Positions 9,233-18,700 of a stretch of DNA of 64,000 nt are shown in pieces. Positions within the stretch are counted from its first letter, which is position 1. Each line of letters begins with the position of its first letter. Location of the stretch: the NCBI GenBank assembly GCA_039930465.1, contig JBDTTU010000001.1:1-64000 (forward strand), in the 5' to 3' direction. The translations under genes and the position numbers were made by a program. Source of the stretch: LMDS01 sp039930465 (GTDB lineage Bacteria > Pseudomonadota > Gammaproteobacteria > Burkholderiales > Burkholderiaceae_C). The notes under the pieces are model-generated. The model was not told the origin of the DNA. It did not search any database and was given only the letters and a program-made list of their open reading frames with translations.

Positions 9233-9538
9233 TCAACGATCGACGTCTGCCGCTGCAGGTCGGTGCTGAAGCGTGCGTACAGAGCGACGCGGATTGAAGG
9301 TTTCGATGTCATCGGAAAACCTGTTCGGATTGGTCGTTGGCGCGTGCGCCTCGCGGACGATCTGCGCGGCCAGCAGCTTGATCAAACGGGAGCGTGCCAC
9401 TCCCGGCTGAGCGCCACTGTAGACCAGGTCTGCCTCCGGGTAAACCGGCCTACGGTGTGCTCGTCTCGGCGCACCGCGCTTGCGCGATGTCAGGTTTGAC
9501 ATCAAGGTGAATGGCTTCGCGAAGGATTGAGTTTCCAT
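9233..9538 (-). CDS. Small basic protein upstream of the recombinase
   Basis: A possible 101-residue basic protein. The start chosen here is the ATG preceded by TAAGGACAGC, a good ribosome-binding site; the frame is open 19 codons further upstream without such a site. It contains ARSRLIKLLAAQIVREA, reminiscent of small proteins found just upstream of large serine recombinases on mobile elements. Its end overlaps the recombinase start by 80 bp, more than is usual, which lowers confidence. No domain was recognised and no function is assigned. Confidence 0.4.
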   Translation of the reverse strand: METQSFAKPFTLMSNLTSRKRGAPRRAHRRPVYPEADLVYSGAQPGVARSRLIKLLAAQIVREAHAPTTNPNRFSDDIETFNPRRSVRTLQHRPAAADVDR

Positions 9539-9597
9539 GCTGTCCTTACCCCGGTGAACGTCGCGCATCGGATCGCTGCTCGTTGAGTTGAGCATGG

Positions 9598-9618
9598 AGC
9601 GCGATTCATGGACGCGCT
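9598..9618. other. Candidate oriT inverted repeat
   Basis: AGCGCG (9598-9603) and CGCGCT (9613-9618) form a perfect inverted repeat around ATTCATGGA, and ATTCAT recurs 24 bp further on. The site lies in the only gap between the divergent recombinase-side gene and the mobC/relaxase operon, where mobilization regions usually carry oriT. No nick-site sequence of a known family was recognised, so the call rests on position and symmetry only. Confidence 0.25.
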
Positions 9619-9692
9619 GAAATTCCCCCCGGATTCATCGCGCGGCACTGCGCCGATCAGCGCGACCATGCAAGTCCTGTTCGGACCATGCC

Positions 9693-10349
9693 ATGAACAA
9701 ACTTCCGCCCGTGAACAGCGAACAGCCGTGGCATCAGCTCGCTCTGGATGGCGACGGAGTCGCAGCATCCTTACGTAGGCGCTCACGCGACCGTGTCACC
9801 ATCGACCTGCGAGGCATCGGTGCCCGTCTGCACTCCTTCTGTGCCGCCCGCGGCACGGCCGTCTCGGCAGCGGTCCGTTTGGCGGTACTGTCATTTTTGG
9901 ACCGCGAAGCGCGGTTGCCGCCACCTACGGTTTCCGCCGCGTCGGGCTTCTCCCCCGTCGCGAAGCTGTCGCTGCGCCTGGATGCCCGCCACGCCGCGCA
10001 GCTGACAGAGCGCGCGCACGTCGCGGCCGTTTCGCGCGGTACGTACATAGCATCACTGCTCGACGCCATGCCTCCCAGCCCCAGGTCCCCAGACCACCGC
10101 GAAGCGGTTGCGTCGCTTGTGCGCTCGACCCAGCAGCTCGCCAAGTTTGGTACTGACCTCAACGCGTGCCTTCGACATTTGGATCAATGCAACCAGCCCT
10201 CGGAGACCGCCGCCTTGTTGACTTCGCTGAGCGACGAGACCCGGCACCACCTGCGGATTGCATCGGCACTGCTGGCCTCGCTGACCGTTCCTCCTCGCGC
10301 CGTTGTGAATCGTGACCAGGCCCTCAACGGCACCTGCTCCCCGCAATGA
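9693..10349 (+). CDS. MobC-like mobilization accessory protein
   Basis: A 218-residue protein directly upstream of the relaxase and overlapping it by four bases (ATGA). The middle contains VAKLSLRLDARHAAQLTERAHVAAVSRGTYIASLLDAM; its start resembles the ribbon-helix-helix or MobC-type segment of relaxosome proteins, which bind oriT and help the relaxase. The C-terminal part (HREAVASLVRSTQQLAKFGT, DLNACLRHLDQ) also fits the bacterial mobilisation family pattern of helices. The start follows a weak ribosome-binding site. The assignment combines weak motif similarity with strong context. Confidence 0.6.
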   Translation: MNKLPPVNSEQPWHQLALDGDGVAASLRRRSRDRVTIDLRGIGARLHSFCAARGTAVSAAVRLAVLSFLDREARLPPPTVSAASGFSPVAKLSLRLDARHAAQLTERAHVAAVSRGTYIASLLDAMPPSPRSPDHREAVASLVRSTQQLAKFGTDLNACLRHLDQCNQPSETAALLTSLSDETRHHLRIASALLASLTVPPRAVVNRDQALNGTCSPQ

Positions 10350-11326
10350 CCTTGGCTCCTACCGTTGACGGCATCCTTGTGCAATGGGGCGAGCGCCTGT
10401 TCTACCCCAGCAACCGTATCGTCAAGTCGCCACCGCCGACCCGCCTGGATGCGCTTCCGAAACGGGCCGGCGCGATCCGGGCCCGGATCGTTGCCACGGT
10501 GAGCCGGCGTGCGCCGCAGGTCATGGTCAAGGTGACGGGTGGTGGGCGCGGCATGGCGGCCATCGCGGCCCACTTTCGCTATATCAGCAAGAACGGCCGG
10601 CTACAGATGGAGGATGAGCGTGGTGTGGTGTCCACCGGCAAGGACGTGATGCTCGACCTGCTCGACGAATGGCGACACGGCGGATCGTTCATCGACGAGG
10701 TCAGTCCGCGTCGCGAGGCCTTCAACCTGATGCTGTCCATGCCGCAGGGCACCGATCCGGCGATCCTGCAGAAGGCGGCGCGCGAGTTCATCCGGGCCGA
10801 ACTCAAGGACCACCTCTGCGTGATGGTGCTGCACGAGCACCAGGCCAACCCGCACGTGCACATCGCGGTGCGCGCCGAGTCGAGGTTCGGCACGCGTCTG
10901 AACCCGCGCAAGGCCGATCTGCACCGCTGGCGCGAGACCTTCGCCGAGAAGCTGCGTGGCTGGGGCGTCGAGGCCGAGGCGACACGGCAGGCCACGCGCG
11001 GCGCGAACCGGCAATCGGACCCGCTGTGGCGCATCAAGGCCAGGGAGGCGGCCCGCCTGCGACACGATGGCAACCCGGGCAATTCCGGTGGTCGCCACAG
11101 CGCCAGCCGCGCTGGCGCGCTGGAGGCCTGGGCACACATCGCCCGCGCGCTCGGCGAGTCGGACCGGCCGGAGGATCGCCGCCTGGCGGGGGACATCGCC
11201 CGTTTCGTTCGCGCGTCGCCGATGGTGCGTCAATGGGCGGCCGAGCCACATCGCGGCGTGCGCACACCGGTGGACGTGTCGCCGCAGCGTCAGACTCAGG
11301 ACCCGGGCCGCGACATCGGTCGCTGA
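10346..11326 (+). CDS. Relaxase / mobilization nuclease (MobA/VirD2-like)
   Basis: A 326-residue relaxase. The metal-binding three-histidine motif is visible as HEHQANPHVHIAV (residues 163-175). An upstream AAHFRYISKNG contains a tyrosine in the context of relaxase motif I or an adjacent conserved motif. The enzyme would nick oriT and remain covalently attached to the transferred strand. The protein is short and ends in a low-complexity basic tail without helicase or primase domains, fitting a mobilizable rather than self-transmissible element. Translation is coupled to the upstream gene through an ATGA overlap. Confidence 0.85.
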   Translation: MTLAPTVDGILVQWGERLFYPSNRIVKSPPPTRLDALPKRAGAIRARIVATVSRRAPQVMVKVTGGGRGMAAIAAHFRYISKNGRLQMEDERGVVSTGKDVMLDLLDEWRHGGSFIDEVSPRREAFNLMLSMPQGTDPAILQKAAREFIRAELKDHLCVMVLHEHQANPHVHIAVRAESRFGTRLNPRKADLHRWRETFAEKLRGWGVEAEATRQATRGANRQSDPLWRIKAREAARLRHDGNPGNSGGRHSASRAGALEAWAHIARALGESDRPEDRRLAGDIARFVRASPMVRQWAAEPHRGVRTPVDVSPQRQTQDPGRDIGR

Positions 11327-11380
11327 GCCCGCCTCGATCGAACCCTTTGCGGAAGCGGCCCGTTCCCGTGCCCGGGGACC

Positions 11381-11420
11381 GCGCGCATTCTTCCTTCATG
11401 CCATGCATGAACGAGCGCGC
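11381..11420. other. Nested palindrome after the relaxase gene
   Basis: An outer pair GCGCGC (11381-11386 and 11415-11420) encloses an inner perfect inverted repeat TTCATG-CCATG-CATGAA (11395-11411). It is 55 bp after the relaxase stop. It has no T tract, so a classical terminator is not supported; a protein-binding or recombination site is possible. Confidence 0.35.
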
Positions 11421-11865
11421 TTGGCGAACTGACCGGCGCTCCGTTCACGCCGCTGCGCTTCGTTCGCTGCAAGCCGGCCAGCTAGCCACCCCGGTCACCC
11501 GCCACGCCCGATGCCGGGCCGCTGAAGCATGGAGGTGATCGAGCCGGCTCGGCCCACGCGCCAGTCGTTCGCCTTCGGCTCCCTTGGTGTCACGCGTGCC
11601 GCGGAGTCGCCGGCTCTCAGGGGGTGGTGCGGGCGCCTGCGCGCAGCCGCTGCGCCAGGGGACCTGGCACAGCGTCCGCCGTTGCTGCGGGCCCTCTCCA
11701 TTTCCTTGCAGCCTGCAGCGCCAGTGCGACCCACCGCGCTCCCCCCAGCTGCGCCCCCGTCTTTGGCGAGGGGGACTTGTGGGGGGATCTTCAAGCGGTG
11801 GGCCGGGTGACTGGCTCATCGCTTCGGCTGCTGAACCCCCAAACACGGACACCACCCATCTCCCA

Positions 11866-11919
11866 CCTCTTCCCGTGAGGGAAGAGGCCGTGCCCACCCC
11901 CCGCCCGCCCGTGGGCGGG
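11866..11919 (+). promoter_or_regulatory. Two hairpins in the ssb leader
   Basis: CCTCTTCCC (11866-11874) and GGGAAGAGG (11879-11887) form a perfect 9-bp stem with the GNRA-type loop GTGA. Sixteen bases later CCCGCC (11904-11909) and GGCGGG (11914-11919) form a second stem with loop CGTG. They end 82 bp before the ssb start. They could be a leader regulatory structure or a single-strand initiation signal; neither can be decided from sequence. Confidence 0.4.
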
Positions 11920-12001
11920 AGCGAGGAAGTCCGAGCAGAAGGATCAGTTCAGAGGAATGCCGCAACGGCTTCCGGCTGGTCGTTCTGACTGGAGATTCAT
12001 C

Positions 12002-12451
12002 ATGGCTTACGCACGAGTGGAACAACGCAATGGTCGCCTCGCCTCGGCTGTCCGGGTCGAGTTCGTCAAGGGGCGCGACGGAGAGGTCGCCAAGGGCACG
12101 GTGACCATCATCAGCAACACGCGCCGGGGTTCGGGGGACGACAAGTCCGAGGAGGCCACGGCCATCCAGTGGACGCTCTGGGGCAAGCAGGCCGAGAACG
12201 CCGCCGAGTACCTGGGCAAGGGGTCGCGGGTGAACGTGGTCGGCCGTCTGCGCAACAACAACTACGACAAGGACGGCGCGACCGTCTACGGTTTCCAGTT
12301 CACCTGCGAGGAGCTGGACTACCTCGACACCCGGGCCGATGCGGACGCACGCCGGGCGCAGCAGGACGGCAAGCCGCCGCAGGGCCACAAGCCCGCAGCC
12401 GCGAAGCGGCCTCCGGCCCGCCAGGGCCGAAGCAACGCCGCCACCCACTGA
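12002..12451 (+). CDS. ssb: Single-stranded DNA-binding protein
   Basis: A 149-residue protein with an OB-fold SSB core: FVKGRDGEVAKGTVTIISNT, then AIQWTLWGKQAENAAEYLGK, GSRVNVVGRLRNNNYDKDG and VYGFQFTCEELDYLDTR. It ends in a disordered basic tail but lacks the acidic DDDIPF-type tip of chromosomal SSB, as is common in plasmid and integrative-element versions. The start at ATG 12002 follows TGGAGATTCATC; the frame is open 15 codons upstream without a better site. It probably protects transferred or replicating single strands of the element. Confidence 0.85.
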   Translation: MAYARVEQRNGRLASAVRVEFVKGRDGEVAKGTVTIISNTRRGSGDDKSEEATAIQWTLWGKQAENAAEYLGKGSRVNVVGRLRNNNYDKDGATVYGFQFTCEELDYLDTRADADARRAQQDGKPPQGHKPAAAKRPPARQGRSNAATH

Positions 12452-12513
12452 GTCCACGGCAGGGCGCGCTGCGCCCTGCGTCCGTCCATCGCACACACAT
12501 TCAAGGAGTCACC

Positions 12514-13377
12514 ATGTATTCCAATCAATCCACACCGAGTCTTGCCACGCGCTTTGCGCGCAACACGTCGGTCTTTCGCAGCGAGACACCGCTGGCGGAA
12601 GACCAGATGCGGCAGGCCGCGCCATCGATCTTTGCCGGCGGCAAGCACGCCAGCCGATCCGAGCGCTACAGCTACATACCGACCATCGAGGTCCTGCGCG
12701 GGCTGCGCAGGGAAGGGTTCGAGCCATTCATGGTCGCGCAGGGCGGCAGCCGCGTCGAAGGCAAGGCCGAGTTCACCAAGCACCTGATCCGCATGCGTCA
12801 CGCCGGGCAGCAGGCCGACGCGAAGGCAGAGGCCAACGAGATCATCCTGATCAACAGCCATGACGGGGCGAGCTCGTACCAGATGCTGGCGGGCGTGATC
12901 AGGTACGTCTGTTGCAACGGCCTGGTCGTCGGCGACATCTCGAACGACATTCGCGTTCCTCACCGGGGCGACATCCAGGCCGAAGTGATCGAGGGCGCGT
13001 TCCGCGTGCTGAAGGACTTCGAGGCGGTCGACGCATCGATCGACGGCATGAAGTCGCTGCAGCTGAAGGATGAGGAGGAGCGCGCATTGGCGACGGCTGC
13101 ACTCGCGCTGCGCTACGGCGAGCGCGCAGAAGGTCAACCCACGGCGCCGGTCACGGCCGAGCAGCTGATCGAGGCCCGTCGTCCGGAAGACCTGGGGCAC
13201 AGCCTTTGGGTGTCGATGAATCGCCTGCAGGAGAACATGCTAAGAGGTGGCCAGCGCGGACGCAGCACGCAGGGCCGGCGAATGCAGACGCGTCCGGTCG
13301 GCAGCATCGATCGCAGCGTCAGTCTGAACCGGGCGCTGTGGGTGCTGGCCGAAGAGATGCGCCGGCTGAAGGCCTGA
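12514..13377 (+). CDS. DUF932 domain-containing protein
   Basis: A 287-residue protein. The DUF932 signature is visible in SYIPTIEVLRGLRREGFEPF, then EANEIILINSHDGASSYQML and AGVIRYVCCNGLVVGD. Start ATG 12514 follows the strong ribosome-binding site AAGGAG. DUF932 proteins are widespread on plasmids, phages and integrative elements, often near ssb; their biochemical role is not firmly established (some are called phage/plasmid-like protein TIGR03299). The gene follows ssb by 62 bp in the same direction and faces the convergent stb operon. Confidence 0.85.
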   Translation: MYSNQSTPSLATRFARNTSVFRSETPLAEDQMRQAAPSIFAGGKHASRSERYSYIPTIEVLRGLRREGFEPFMVAQGGSRVEGKAEFTKHLIRMRHAGQQADAKAEANEIILINSHDGASSYQMLAGVIRYVCCNGLVVGDISNDIRVPHRGDIQAEVIEGAFRVLKDFEAVDASIDGMKSLQLKDEEERALATAALALRYGERAEGQPTAPVTAEQLIEARRPEDLGHSLWVSMNRLQENMLRGGQRGRSTQGRRMQTRPVGSIDRSVSLNRALWVLAEEMRRLKA

Positions 13378-13407
13378 CGCCACGGCCCGCTAAACGTCTG
13401 AAGCCGA

Positions 13408-13433
13408 GGTCCGCTGGCAGTCCGCCACGGACC
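13408..13433. terminator. Hairpin between convergent operons
   Basis: GGTCCG (13408-13413) pairs with CGGACC (13428-13433) and the inner TGGC pairs with GCCA around AGTCC, with one bulged C. It occupies the 57-bp gap between the DUF932 gene and the oppositely oriented stbC-like gene, so it could act for both directions. A T tract is missing, so the termination mode is uncertain. Confidence 0.5.
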
Positions 13434-13434
13434 C

Positions 13435-13905
13435 TCACGGCCTCCAGGCGCCAGTCGTCACGAGCCACGTGCACACGGAGGCCACGGCCGCTGTCGCCGC
13501 GTGGGTCAGCCAGCCATCCCAGGGCCGTGCGTTCTGCCGGACGACCTCCTGCACGCGCAGCAGCGGTTGCACCAACCCTTGCAGCGCCGGGCCGAGTTCC
13601 TTGACGAAGAGTGCCCGAGCGGCTTCTTCCATGGCCCGCACGTGAAGGTCGATTGACTGTCGAGTCGCCTGGGCGGTGCGTTGAGCGATGTAGTTGACGG
13701 CATGGGTCTTCGCGGCTTCGGCCGCGGCGGCCATGCGGACCTCGAGCGTTCCCACTTGCGTAGCGAGCTTGGCGTGCGCTTCCTCCGCCCGCCGCTGACC
13801 CGTCTCCAGCGTCGGGATGAGCGTGTTCACCCGGTCCAGCACGTCGACCATTTCGGCGATGGCCTCGATGAGGAGGGCTTCGCGACCGGTGACGGGCGGG
13901 TTCAC
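13435..13905 (-). CDS. StbC-like protein with C-terminal hydrophobic tail
   Basis: A 156-residue protein starting at a GTG that overlaps the stbB stop by four bases (GTGA). It is mostly helical and predicted coiled coil (EEAHAKLATQVGTLEVRMAA, LHVRAMEEAARALFVKEL) and ends with a hydrophobic stretch, HAATAAVASVCTWLVTTGAW, that could be a membrane anchor. The reading frame stays open much further upstream through stbB in another frame; that part is a shadow. The name follows position as third gene of a stbABC-like operon; sequence homology to StbC was not tested. Confidence 0.6.
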   Translation of the reverse strand: MNPPVTGREALLIEAIAEMVDVLDRVNTLIPTLETGQRRAEEAHAKLATQVGTLEVRMAAAAEAAKTHAVNYIAQRTAQATRQSIDLHVRAMEEAARALFVKELGPALQGLVQPLLRVQEVVRQNARPWDGWLTHAATAAVASVCTWLVTTGAWRP

Positions 13906-14648
13906 GCCATGTCTCCGTGAATGGCTTCCGCGGTAGGGAGGTCGGCGGCGACCGGTAACCTCAATGCCTTGAAGCACCGATCGAGCTCGACCAGGACGCT
14001 GCCAGCGAGACGCCGCGTGGCGAGCTTGTGGCCGAGTTCCATCCTCTCGGCAGGGTTCGTTGCGCGTGCGATCAGGCGCTTGTAGTCCGTCGTGTCCTGC
14101 GACAGCGTGACCAGGTCGGTATCGAGTCCGCGAACGCGGGCGTAGATCTCGTTCCTGCGCAGGCAGCAGTCGGGGTTGACGATGGCCAGGGGGTGTTCGC
14201 GCAAGAAGCTGGTCACCAAGTAGAACGCCTGGTCCACGGTGACGCCCAGCCCCATGGTGTTGAAGACGACCCTCAATCGCTCCGGGGGCACCCCGAGTCG
14301 TGCCAGGTCGACCAGCGTCGCGATGGTGTCCTGCTGCTGCTTGGGGTCGGGCACAGTGGGCACGATGAAGCAGTCGAAGTCCTCGTGGCTGCCGCCGTAT
14401 TGCGCCATCAGGTCCATCAGGTCGTCCACGGTACTGGCGCCGATGTCGACCACCGCACTGTCGATCGAGTGCAGGTACTCCTGCAGCATCGCGAATTGGT
14501 CGCCACGCAGCGATGTCTGGCCTTCGGCGCCGGCGTTGATGGTTTCTACCGCGATGTATTCGGCGCCGGGGATGCGGGGCAGCAGGAGGTGGCGAGCGAG
14601 CGTGGTCTTGCCGACGTTGCCGGAGAAGTTGATGACGGCGAGTTTCAT
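13902..14648 (-). CDS. stbB: StbB-type P-loop plasmid stability ATPase
   Basis: A 248-residue ParA/MinD-like ATPase. It starts MKLAVINFSGNVGKTTLARH, where SGNVGKTT (residues 9-16) is a P-loop close to the deviant Walker A motif. SAVVDIGASTVDDLMDLM resembles the switch/Walker B region. This pattern is typical of StbB proteins of broad-host-range plasmids and integrative elements, which act with StbA in stability and conjugation. Start and stop overlap the neighbouring genes by four bases each, giving a translationally coupled three-gene operon on the minus strand. Confidence 0.8.
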   Translation of the reverse strand: MKLAVINFSGNVGKTTLARHLLLPRIPGAEYIAVETINAGAEGQTSLRGDQFAMLQEYLHSIDSAVVDIGASTVDDLMDLMAQYGGSHEDFDCFIVPTVPDPKQQQDTIATLVDLARLGVPPERLRVVFNTMGLGVTVDQAFYLVTSFLREHPLAIVNPDCCLRRNEIYARVRGLDTDLVTLSQDTTDYKRLIARATNPAERMELGHKLATRRLAGSVLVELDRCFKALRLPVAADLPTAEAIHGDMA

Positions 14649-15112
14649 GGGGTCTCCTTGGCGCGGGTGAGGGGGTTGGCGCTCTTGCTTTGGGCGTAGG
14701 CGGCGGCGATGTCCTTGGCGGATTCGGCACTGCCGGTGATGGTGGGAGTGGCGCAGCCGGGGATCGCGGAAGCAGGGGCGAGCACCGTGAAACTGTGCGC
14801 TGTCGCTGCGCGCGCGACGCTTGGCGCCGGGCCGGGTCCGTGCATGAGCGGCAGAGGACGCAGGGCCTCGCGTCGAACGGTGCTGATGCTGACCGTGACA
14901 CCGACGGCGGCCAGGGCCTGCTGGATCGTCTCGAGCGTGTAGCCCTGCGCACGAAGGTGCAGGATCTGCGGGAGGTAGTGACGGGCTTTGCGGGTGAGCC
15001 GGCCCGGGGGTTGGGTCGGCTGGAGCGTCTCGACGACCGTCGTCGCCGTTCCGGTTCGCTCGCCTGGGCGATGTTCACCCGATGCCGGGGAATGTTGCGT
15101 GTGAGGTCGCAT
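14645..15112 (-). CDS. Helix-turn-helix protein heading the stb operon
   Basis: A 155-residue protein with a DNA-binding-like core at residues 37-85: RLTRKARHYLPQILHLRAQG followed by YTLETIQQALAAVGVTVSIS and TVRREALR, a resolvase-type helix-turn-helix pattern. The C-terminal half is low complexity. The start is well supported by AAGGAGCGCAAG before the ATG. As first gene of the stb operon it is a candidate StbA-like or TraK-like regulator that binds DNA upstream, where overlapping palindromes exist. The exact family is uncertain. Confidence 0.6.
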   Translation of the reverse strand: MRPHTQHSPASGEHRPGERTGTATTVVETLQPTQPPGRLTRKARHYLPQILHLRAQGYTLETIQQALAAVGVTVSISTVRREALRPLPLMHGPGPAPSVARAATAHSFTVLAPASAIPGCATPTITGSAESAKDIAAAYAQSKSANPLTRAKETP

Positions 15113-15185
15113 CTTGCGCTCCTTGTTCGCGCAGGCGTCAGTCAGTGCGGTGTTTGGTCCGGGTTGACGCTGCCTGCGGGCCGCT

Positions 15186-15217
15186 GATTCAGTGCGTTCA
15201 TGTTGAACGAATCAACG
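15186..15217. promoter_or_regulatory. Overlapping palindromes upstream of the stb operon
   Basis: GTTCATGTTGAAC (15196-15208) is a perfect inverted repeat with a 3-bp centre, and GTTGA-ACGAA-TCAAC (15203-15217) is a second one overlapping it. They lie about 85 bp upstream of the first stb gene and could be operators for its helix-turn-helix product. Confidence 0.35.
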
Positions 15218-15785
15218 CGGTGCGACGCGATGATTTAGGGGCTCGAATTCAGCGCCATTGTCCAATTGGATCTGGCCAATTTGGAAGGAAAGGATGAGTG
15301 CAGGATAGGCTGCGCGCCAGCAAATGGCTGCCATGCAGCGTGGTCGAGAGATTCGACGAGTAGTTGGCACTTCGCCAACAGGTATGTTTGCCGCCAAGGA
15401 GTGGAAAACTGGGCTGGCTGCTGGTCTTTCAGCGAATGAGTCGTGAGTGTGGCCATGCGAGAAAGCACCGAATCCTTCATTGATGCCAAGGCCGCGGGCC
15501 ATACGTGGGAGAGGCGCTCACCCAGTCCGGAGGACGACCAGATTCTCGGGCACACGTGGAACTTTGCCTCTTCAGGCTGTTGGCTCGAATGTTGTTCTGG
15601 GCCCTGTGAGGATCGAGAGTGCGGCAACGCACAGACGGCGATCGATAGATCCTATACAAGCATTCTCTCTGGGACAGACGTACATGCAGGCAAAGTAGGA
15701 AAGGCACGCCTGAAAAAAAGAGCGCTCGCCGGCACACTGCAGGGGTGTCACGCCCCAGATCGTGCTTGAGGATGGGGAGGGTGGA
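15218..15785. other. Non-coding region between the mobile element and the signalling island
   Basis: About 570 bp without a supported gene. Short frames here lack a ribosome-binding site and recognisable protein sequence. AT content is higher than in the flanking genes. CCAATTGG and CCAATTTGG occur close together near 15260-15285. No copy of the tRNA 3' end was found here. A good ribosome-binding site (GGGGAGG) lies at the right end for the next gene. Confidence 0.5.
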
Positions 15786-18700
15786 ATGAACAAGTCGGCC
15801 GAGGATCAATCGACGCCATTTAGTGAAAGCGAGTGTCGGCGCCTGATGCTGACCCAGGCAACGTTGCTCGACGCAGTTCCCGCGTGCGTTGCTTTGGTCG
15901 ATGAAGCAGCCTTGATTCTGGCCGTCAACCGAAACTGGGCGGAGCTTGTGCGCTCCGACGCCTCCTGGCCTCCGGCGGCACTGCCAGGAGACAACTACCT
16001 GTCGCTGTGCGAGTCATTCCCGGGCGAGGCGGGTGACGATGGCCGGCAGGCCGCCCTCGGAATTCGCTCCGTACTGGATGGCGCAGCGGCGGATTTCTCT
16101 TTCGACTTTGTCAGGCGGGATGCGCTGGGAGATCATCGGTACCGGATGCAAGTTGGCAATACCGGCCTCGGTGCCCTGATTTCGCATACCGACATCACGC
16201 AGAAGCCCGAAGCCCCGGAAGCGGCGCAACTCATAGAGGGCTTGCAGCGCCAGCGCGCTCGAGAGCATCGACTGCTGCGCACTCTCATCGACGTGTTGCC
16301 CGACGCGGTCTACACGTTGGATGCCAACGGTGCCTTCACCCTGTGCAACCGCGCGACGCTGCAGGCATTCGGCGTCGACCGAGAGCGCGACCTGGCCGGC
16401 AAAACGGTTTTCGACCTGATGTCGGCCGCTGCGGCAGAGCGAGCAGACGCGGAGAATCGTCGTGTGATGGCCGGTCAACCCATGCTGGATCGCGAGGAGC
16501 GGCATATCGACCGAGCTGGCGTGTGGCAGTGGAGGAGGTCGACCAAGGTGCCCTTGCGCGATGCCGAGAACGGCATCGTCGGCATGGTCGCGATCGATCG
16601 CAATATTACCGAACGGAAGCGAGCACAGCAGGAGTCACGGGAACTCGTCGAGCGGCTTGGCAATACGCTCGAAGGGCTTATCGAAGGGTTCTGCACCATC
16701 GACAGGGAGTGGCGCCTGACGTACGTGAATCGCCAGGCAGAACGTCTGCTCGGGCGGCCGCGAGTCGAGTTGCTCGGGCGGACGGTGTGGGAGCGGATGC
16801 CAGCGCTCGTCGGCACGGCATTCGAAGCCGCGCTGCGTCGTGCGCTTGAGCACGACGAAGTGGTCGAAATCGTTGAGTTCCTCGCAACGCGGCGGCGCTG
16901 GTATGAAGTCCGGATCCACCCTTCGCGCAGCGGCATCGCTGTCTATCTTCGCGATGTCAGCCGTCAGAAGTGGCTGGCGGCGAGGCTCGAGGCCAAGCGC
17001 CTCCGATTTGCTGTTGCACAAGAGGTGGCCATGATCGGTAGTTGGGCAACCGACCTCACGACCGGCGCGCTCGAGTGGTCGGTCGGTACGCATCTGATTT
17101 TTGAGACCGACAGACAGCGATTCCACCCCAGCCATGAGGGCTTGCCGGCGCTGATTCATCCCGACGACCGCAGAGCGCGTTCAGACGCCTTCGCCAAATC
17201 GCTGACGCAGCGAACGGCCCAGGTGCTCGAGTATCGACTGCTGCTGCCCGGCGGCATCGAGAAGTATGTGGAAGAGCGGTGGCAAGTCTACTTCGACCCC
17301 CAGGGAGAGGCGATAAGGGCGCTTGGCACGATCCAGGACATCACCCGGCGAAAGCGAGCCGAGCAAAAGCTGTTGGACAAACAGGCCATGCTGGACCTTT
17401 CCGGTCGGCTCGGGCGAATCGGCGCGTGGACGGTCGAGCTCGCGGGACTCACGCTGGTGTGGTCGGACGAGGTCTGCAACATTCACGAGGTTCCGCCAGG
17501 AACCTCGCACAGCCTCGCCGAGGCCCTCGCGTTCTACCCCTCCGAGTGGATTGACATTTCTACCCGTGCCTTCAAGGCTTGTGTAGAGCAGGGGATCGCT
17601 TACGACCTCGAACTCGAGATCGTTACGGCCAAGGGTCGACGCATATGGGTGCGCACGATCGGGGAAGCGATTCGCGATGAGGCCGGTACGATTCGCCGTG
17701 TGCAAGGCGCGTTCCAGGATCTCTCGGAACGAAAAATGGCCGAAGAAGAAACCCGGCGCCTGGCCGCGCGACTGACAAACACCGTCGAAAGCATCACCGA
17801 CGGCTTCTTCACGCTCGACCGCGACTGGCACTTCACCTACGTCAATGGTGAGGCTGAGAACCTGCTGAAGCGCAAACGCGCAGAACTGATAGGCCACACC
17901 TTGTGGGAGGCCTTCCCGCTGGCGCTCGGCACCGAATTCGAACGTGGCTATCGCCGTGCCATGGAAGATGGCGTCGCGGTCACGTTCGAAGCCCTCTACG
18001 CGCCATTCGAGAGTTGGAACCGCGTCAACGTGTTTCCCTCCGATGAAGGACTGTCGATCTATTTCCGCGACGTGACGCTCGACCGTGCTGCGCGGCAGCA
18101 ACTGGAGTTGCTTGAAGCCAGCGTTGCGCAACTCAACGACATCGTTCTGATCACGGAGGCGGCGCCACTCGATGCGCCCGGGCCGAGAATCGTGTTCGTC
18201 AACGATGCTTTCGAACGCACGACTGGCTACGGTCGAGACGAGGTACTCGGACAAACCCCCCGCCTCCTGCAGGGCGCACTGACCGATCGGGCCGAACTGG
18301 ATCGCGTCCGTGCAGCGCTGGAGCGCTTCAAACCGGTCCACGCCGAATTGCTCAATTACCCCAAAGCCGGTGAGCCGTTCTGGGTGGAAATGGACATCGT
18401 TCCAGTCGGCAGCGACGGCGCGAATCCGACGCACTTCGTTGCCGTTGCGCGCGACATCACCGAGCGCAGGCGCGATCATCTCGAGCTTCGCGAACTGAAC
18501 AGCGACCTTGAGGCGAGGGTGCGGAGCCGAACCGCCGAACTGAGCCTGGCGCGCGACGCCGCGGAGCACGCGAACGGTGCGAAGTCCAGGTTCCTGGCGG
18601 CCATGAGCCACGAGATCCGCACGCCGATGAACGGGGTGATCGGCATGATCGACGTCCTGGCGCAGGGCAAGCTCGAGCCCGATCAGCGCGAGATCGTCAG

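Larger units (their letters stand above)
11327..12001. other. 675-bp non-coding region between relaxase and ssb
   Basis: No convincing gene is present; open frames here are short and in GC-rich, low-constraint sequence. It contains several structured DNA elements, listed separately: a nested palindrome at 11381-11420 and two tight hairpins at 11866-11919. A replication or transfer function is possible, but no iterons or known origin motif were seen. Confidence 0.5.

Noticed and set aside
13906..15078. Long minus-strand frame running through stbB and the helix-turn-helix gene
   Set aside because: Only its last 156 codons read as a protein; the rest is a frame shadow of stbB, which has a clear P-loop.
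15443..15769. 108-codon frame left of the large kinase gene
   Set aside because: No ribosome-binding site or family pattern; it overlaps the kinase leader region.
9300..15785. Second copy of the tRNA-fMet 3' end (attR)
   Set aside because: Read by eye for the T-arm and CCA-end sequence; no copy was found in this stretch.
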